In this document: in pieces, positions 60,233-64,000 of the stretch
Layout of the letters: the number at the start of each line of letters is the position of its first letter
How positions within the stretch are numbered: position 1 is the stretch's first letter
Source of the DNA: Bacteroidales bacterium UBA7009
GTDB taxonomy: Bacteria; Bacteroidota; Bacteroidia; Bacteroidales; Paludibacteraceae
NCBI GenBank assembly: GCA_002449665.1
Contig: DJXH01000027.1
Span: forward strand, 62,001-126,000
DNA: 64,000 bases
Reading direction: 5' to 3'
The notes under the pieces: generated by a model
Seen by the model: the letters and a program-made list of their open reading frames with translations, nothing else
Told to the model about the DNA's origin: nothing
Databases searched by the model: none
Position numbers and translations under genes: made by a program

Positions 60233-61555
60233 TTAGTGTCTTTTATGTTTTCTTGTTATCTGTTCTCTTTGGCGGCGGCGACCGATGGCGGAAAGTACGA
60301 TCCAAAGAACCAATGCCACGAGTACGCAGGCTATGATGGCTATCATACCGACCGAGAGGTTGTCGCCTTTGACGCGGTTCCACATCTCTATCATATCTTT
60401 GTTCTCTTCGCCGCAGTCGTGCATCAGTGCGCCGCGATTGATAACGGCGATGTCGGGGTAGAGCACTTGGTTGGCGTGTACGGCTGTTGCCTCTTCGCCG
60501 AAGAAATAGCTTAGGTCGGCTGTCTCTTCTATCTCCTCGTCGTTAGCCCATTCCATTATTTCGGGCGAAGCGATAACGCTCACGTAGCCTATTTCTTCCA
60601 TATTGAGTATGGCATTTTCGGGCATACACATATAGTTGATGAAATATGAAGCGGCTTTGGTGTTTTGTGCGTATTTGGGTATGCACCAGCCGTCAAACCA
60701 TACGTTGGTACCTTCCTTGGGGACGATGTAGTCAAGTTCAACGCCCACTTCTGCTGCTTCGTCTATTGCCCACTGTGCATCGCCCGACCAGCTGAGGTTC
60801 ATCCAAGCCTTGCCTTTGGTCATCTCTTCTTTGCCGAAGTCCACTTCCCAGCCTGCGATATTCTCTTTGGCTTCTTGCAGTACTGCTTCTACGCGGGCGA
60901 TACGCTCCGGCGTGATGTTGGCTACAAGTTCGTCGCGCGTAATCTCGCCTCGTGCAATCTCGTCTTTGTATGCGTAGAGTACGAGTACGGAATATACATC
61001 GCGGAAAGCGTCTTTGACGAATACATGACCTTTGAATTTAGGGTTGTTGATAGCACCCCAAGTGTTTAGGTCGGATGCGTCCACGTGAGCGGGGTTGTAC
61101 AGCCAGCCGGTGGTGCCCCACATATAGCCTACCGTATAGTCGCTTACGTTTATGCCGCTGCCCTTGGGGGACATCTGTTGGAATTTCTCTTGAGCGAATG
61201 GGGCAACGAGCGAGGTGTAGTCAGGGGTGGAGCCGAAGTCTTTGTTGATAGGCAGCAGCAGTCCTTGGCGCAGCATACGCTCTATTATGTACTCCGACGG
61301 GCATATTACATCGTAGTCCTCTTTGCCCACTTCTATTTCGGTGAGCATCGACTCGTTGATGTCGAATGTCTGATAGATGATATATACATCCTCGCCGGTC
61401 TGCTCTTTATACCAAGCGGGGAATTTGTCAAGCACGTTCTGTTTGTCTATATAGTCCGCCCAGTTATACACTTTGAGGGTGTGAGCACGGTCGGCTGCAA
61501 AAGCCGAAAAAGAGAGCAGGCATACAGCCAATGTTGCTAAAAATGTTCTTTTCAT
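60233..61555 (-). CDS. potD: Spermidine/putrescine-binding protein PotD, with C-terminal membrane anchor
   Basis: Solute-binding protein of the polyamine ABC transporter. It has 440 residues: signal peptide (1-20, AFAAD), then LKVYNWADYIDKQNVLDKF, YDVICPSEYIIERM, MWGTTGWLYNP, WMNLSWSGDAQWAI and NVWFDGWCIPK, as in PotD. An extra C-terminal membrane helix (about 404-424, MIAIIACVLVALVLWIVLSA) with a basic end follows, so the protein is tethered to the inner membrane, not free or lipid-anchored. It overlaps potC by 4 bases. Confidence 0.93.
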   Translation of the reverse strand: MKRTFLATLAVCLLSFSAFAADRAHTLKVYNWADYIDKQNVLDKFPAWYKEQTGEDVYIIYQTFDINESMLTEIEVGKEDYDVICPSEYIIERMLRQGLLLPINKDFGSTPDYTSLVAPFAQEKFQQMSPKGSGINVSDYTVGYMWGTTGWLYNPAHVDASDLNTWGAINNPKFKGHVFVKDAFRDVYSVLVLYAYKDEIARGEITRDELVANITPERIARVEAVLQEAKENIAGWEVDFGKEEMTKGKAWMNLSWSGDAQWAIDEAAEVGVELDYIVPKEGTNVWFDGWCIPKYAQNTKAASYFINYMCMPENAILNMEEIGYVSVIASPEIMEWANDEEIEETADLSYFFGEEATAVHANQVLYPDIAVINRGALMHDCGEENKDMIEMWNRVKGDNLSVGMIAIIACVLVALVLWIVLSAIGRRRQREQITRKHKRH

Positions 61556-62397
61556 TTTTTGTTTTGTTGTTTATTTGTTCTGATATTCATTATTATAAGC
61601 AATACCAATATGGTAAGGAAAATGATGGAAAAGAGTGGACGGAGTTCAGGTGTAAGTCCGCCTTTTCTGGCATCGGCATAGATGAATGTGGACAGCGTGT
61701 CAAGTCCGTTGCTGCCTTTGGTGAAGAAGGTTACGCCGAAATCGTCTATGCTGAGCGTAAGGGACAGTATGAATCCGCTTATCATCCCCGGCCATAGTTC
61801 GGGGACGAGCACTTTCCTTAGTGCCTGTGCCGGTGTTGCGCCGAGGTCGAGAGCCGCTTCGTATATGTTGGGGTTCATTTTCGTCAGGCGCGGCATCACG
61901 CTCAGTACTACGTATGGCGTGCAGAACACGACGTGGGCTATAATGACTGTTGTCAGTCCGCGGCTTATACCGAGGAAGACGAATAGCAGGAAGAGCGATA
62001 TACCCGTCAGAATGTCGGGGTTGATCATCGGTATGGAGTTAAGCAGCGTGATGGCTTTGCGGTGTTTCTGTTTGAGGTTGAATATGCCTATTGCGGCGAG
62101 CGTGCCGAGCAGAGTGGAGACGAGTGCGGCAGAGAGTGCCACAACGGCTGTGTAAAACAGCGAGCGGTAGAGGTTGGGATCCACTTCCACTTGTGCCGAC
62201 GAGTCGTAGCCAGTAAAGAGGTTCTCATACAGCGCGAAAGTGAAGCCCGTCCAGTTGCCGAAGACCTTGCTCTTGGTGAAAGAGAATACTATAATGAGCA
62301 AGATAGGGGCGTACAGCACTACAAGCAGCAGCCACAGGTAAGCCTGCCCTGCAAAGCGCGACAGACCATCGCGTTTGTCAATGCTTCTGTTACTCAT
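61552..62397 (-). CDS. potC: Polyamine ABC transporter permease PotC
   Basis: Second permease of the spermidine/putrescine transporter, 281 residues and six helices. The EAA loop is visible as EAALDLGATPAQALRKVLVPELWPG (about 180-205). The N-terminus is YLWLLLVVLYAPILLIIVFSFTKSK, as in PotC. AAAGGAGG at 62411-62404, inside the end of potB, gives a Shine-Dalgarno site 6 bases before its ATG. Coupled to potB and potD by ATGA overlaps. Confidence 0.94.
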   Translation of the reverse strand: MSNRSIDKRDGLSRFAGQAYLWLLLVVLYAPILLIIVFSFTKSKVFGNWTGFTFALYENLFTGYDSSAQVEVDPNLYRSLFYTAVVALSAALVSTLLGTLAAIGIFNLKQKHRKAITLLNSIPMINPDILTGISLFLLFVFLGISRGLTTVIIAHVVFCTPYVVLSVMPRLTKMNPNIYEAALDLGATPAQALRKVLVPELWPGMISGFILSLTLSIDDFGVTFFTKGSNGLDTLSTFIYADARKGGLTPELRPLFSIIFLTILVLLIIMNIRTNKQQNKK

Positions 62398-63197
62398 AGC
62401 ATACCTCCTTTCTGATTGTCTGTTCCGTTGTCATCCTGACCGAAGAAACTGGTGGCTCCGATAATTATCAGCATAATAAGCGACAGTGCTGCTCCGTAGT
62501 TCCACATTTGTATTCCGCCCTCGCCGAAAGCGCGCTGGATAAGCGAACCGAACAGCGTTATCTTGTTATGGGTCAGCAGTTCGGATATGGCAAAGGTGGA
62601 AACGGTAGGCATAAAGACCATTATCACACCGCTGTATATACCTGGTTTGGACAGGGGAAGGATAACCTTCGTGAAGACCTCTGCGCGGTTGGCACCGAGG
62701 TCGTGAGCCGCCTCTATAAGCGACTTATCCATCTTCTGCAGCGTGTTGTATATCGGGTATATCATAAAGGGCAGAAAATCATACACCATACCGAAGAGCA
62801 ACGCTCCCTCGCCGAGAGGAATACCGAACATGTGGAACAGTTCGACCGTGGCTATGGTGCGCAGCAGGAAGTTTATCCACATAGGCAGTATGAACAGCAT
62901 TGCCATCACTTGCGGTGTGCGAAACGAACTCATAGCCATAATGTATGCCGCCGGATAGCCCAAGAGCATACATATAATAGTGGTTATGAGTGCTATAGCG
63001 ATAGAGTAGATAAAGGTGTTTACCGCTTCATTGGTGGTGAAGAACTTGGTGAAGTTCTGTATAGTTACGTTCCCTTGAGGGTCGGTGAAAGCATACACCA
63101 CGATGAGCAGCAGCGGCAGCACTACAAACAGCACGAGAAACAGTACGTATGGCCATGCCCACGTCTTTCTCGAATTAAGAATGTTGGCAACTTTCAT
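62394..63197 (-). CDS. potB: Polyamine ABC transporter permease PotB
   Basis: First permease of the system, 267 residues and six helices. The EAA loop is EAAHDLGANRAEVFTKVILPLSKPG (about 167-191), and MVFMPTVSTFAISELL follows. The N-terminal part (WPYVLFLVLFVVLPLLLIVVYAFTD) matches PotB. It starts 4 bases after the potA stop and overlaps potC. Polyamine specificity rests on the PotD motifs and the operon. Confidence 0.94.
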   Translation of the reverse strand: MKVANILNSRKTWAWPYVLFLVLFVVLPLLLIVVYAFTDPQGNVTIQNFTKFFTTNEAVNTFIYSIAIALITTIICMLLGYPAAYIMAMSSFRTPQVMAMLFILPMWINFLLRTIATVELFHMFGIPLGEGALLFGMVYDFLPFMIYPIYNTLQKMDKSLIEAAHDLGANRAEVFTKVILPLSKPGIYSGVIMVFMPTVSTFAISELLTHNKITLFGSLIQRAFGEGGIQMWNYGAALSLIMLIIIGATSFFGQDDNGTDNQKGGML

Positions 63198-63201
63198 CTT
63201 C

Positions 63202-64000
63202 TTATGCTTTTACCGCTTGTTCGTCTGTTTTCTTCAGCAATATGGAACTCGGAGCAATACGTATGCCTACTCTGTCGCCGTGATCCCATACGTCTTTGGT
63301 ATATGCGAGTATGTCGTACCCTTCGTCCGTGCGGATAGTCAGATTGTAGTGGTTGCCCTTGAAGAGAATAAAATGCACTTCGCCTGACAGCGTACCTTCG
63401 TCTTCGTAGTCCTGCAAGTCCACTTCGCGGAACGGTACAAGCACCTGCACCTTCTCGCCCGCTGCAAATTGCTGTGCCTGCTCTTCGCTCACTTCCCATT
63501 CGGCATCAAGGAAACCGACCTTGCCGTTCTTGAGCATCTCGCCCTCAAAGTAGTTGTATATATAGTGCTCTTTGTGCATTATCTGTATGTCTTCGGGCTT
63601 GACGAGCATTCCCACTTCCGTGCCGGGCAAGAACTCGTGATAGTCCTGCACCATAAACTCGTATCCGTCTTTGGTCAGCACCGTCATCTCATAGTGTACG
63701 CCCTTGAAGATACAACTATCTACAGTTCCATACCAGTGGGTGAAGTTGCCTTTAGGTACGCGGTCGTCAGGGTCTATGTCCGACTGGTCTGCCAAGTCCG
63801 ACTTGTCCGTGCGCCATATGTATATGTCCTCGGGGCGCAGAACGACATCTACGGGGGTGTTCTCTCCGAAGCCTGTATCTACACACTCAAACTCCTTCTC
63901 GCAGAAACGTACCAGTCTGTCTCTTACCATAGTGCCGCTCAAGATGTTGCTCTCGCCTATGAAGTCGGCAACAAAGCAGTTTTGCGGTTCGTTGTATATG
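63202..64000 (-). CDS. potA: Polyamine ABC transporter ATPase PotA, C-terminal part (cut by window)
   Basis: ATP-binding subunit; only the end is inside the window and the frame is open to base 64000. It begins within IYNEPQNCFVADFIGESNIL, the conserved segment after the ATPase core, so Walker motifs lie outside. Residues after it look like two copies of the regulatory TOBE-type domain: VDVVLRPEDIYI...GTVDSCIFKGVHYEMTVLTKDGYEFMVQD...VGMLVKPEDIQI, and later GEVHFILFKGNHYNLTIRTDEGYDILAYTKD...VGIRIAPSSILL. An ATG at 63942 is internal. Confidence 0.92.
   Translation of the reverse strand, partial: IYNEPQNCFVADFIGESNILSGTMVRDRLVRFCEKEFECVDTGFGENTPVDVVLRPEDIYIWRTDKSDLADQSDIDPDDRVPKGNFTHWYGTVDSCIFKGVHYEMTVLTKDGYEFMVQDYHEFLPGTEVGMLVKPEDIQIMHKEHYIYNYFEGEMLKNGKVGFLDAEWEVSEEQAQQFAAGEKVQVLVPFREVDLQDYEDEGTLSGEVHFILFKGNHYNLTIRTDEGYDILAYTKDVWDHGDRVGIRIAPSSILLKKTDEQAVKA

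Noticed and set aside
1..64000. CRISPR arrays, riboswitches, prophage or rRNA
   Set aside because: No regularly spaced repeats, no known riboswitch core before the folate, amino-acid or transport genes, no phage or integrase genes and no rRNA stretches were seen by eye.

Overview
The window is chromosomal DNA of a member of the Bacteroidales (Bacteroidota), most likely a gut-type anaerobe. The evidence is the promoter signature TTTG-N20-TAnnTTTG in front of most transcription units, the near absence of Shine-Dalgarno sequences, and lineage-typical genes: a DUF5683 protein beside ParAB, a TGS-fused nucleoside kinase, a GldG-like protein, a LysM/periplasmic-binding fusion, a DUF6242 lipoprotein, BspA-like and InlB-repeat secreted proteins, and an Mrp ATPase lacking the CxxC motif. 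There is no rRNA operon, CRISPR array, prophage or intact insertion sequence. Placement below order level is not possible from the sequence alone.

Layout. 1-11995 (minus): a GH20 hexosaminidase and a carboxypeptidase-regulatory-like protein, then a tight run from a SurA-like isomerase through GldG-like, LysM-binding and porin-like proteins to ParA, ParB, DUF5683 and a lytic transglycosylase cut by the window edge. This run joins envelope growth to chromosome segregation. 12070-16926: nucleoside kinase, SPOR protein, FolE, DUF6242 lipoprotein and 5-formyl-THF cyclo-ligase. 16913-21415 (minus): unknown protein, polyprenyl synthase, Ddl and phosphoglucomutase. 21604-25750 is the accessory-looking part: two secreted proteins sharing a C-terminal tail, a 45-residue peptide gene, a possible 37-codon gene, a 287-bp element with terminal inverted repeats and a candidate small RNA.

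25747-31396: PspC protein, CoA-transferase, Mrp, MATE exporter, a His-rich CcdA-like membrane protein and TrmN6. 31555-38362 (plus): gyrB, LOG-type hydrolase, an unusual lectin-like protein, kdsA, kdsD (Kdo supply for lipid A core) and galK. 38320-47858: a MurG-like transferase, YchF, a Na/Ca antiporter and a six-gene surface polysaccharide operon (EpsG-type polymerase, WbsX, four glycosyltransferases). 47956-55548: rpsP, tRNA-Leu, a flippase-like protein, a frameshifted helix-hairpin-helix protein, a nucleoside-phosphorylase-like protein, PepD, asparaginase and an orphan OmpR-type regulator. 55554-64000 (minus): potABCD polyamine transporter followed without gaps by a large TPR protein and an outer-membrane barrel protein.

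The most interesting structural signal is a repeated divergent-promoter module. At three separate gene pairs (around 16241-16288, 39338-39385 and 49664-49711) two opposite promoters interlock with exactly the same 40-bp offset around a 16-bp palindrome TTTGCA-N4-TGCAAA. A fourth pair at 12008-12043 uses a 20-bp offset and is a perfect inverted repeat. Only one polymerase should be able to occupy each module at a time, and several of these genes begin within about ten bases of the -7 element.
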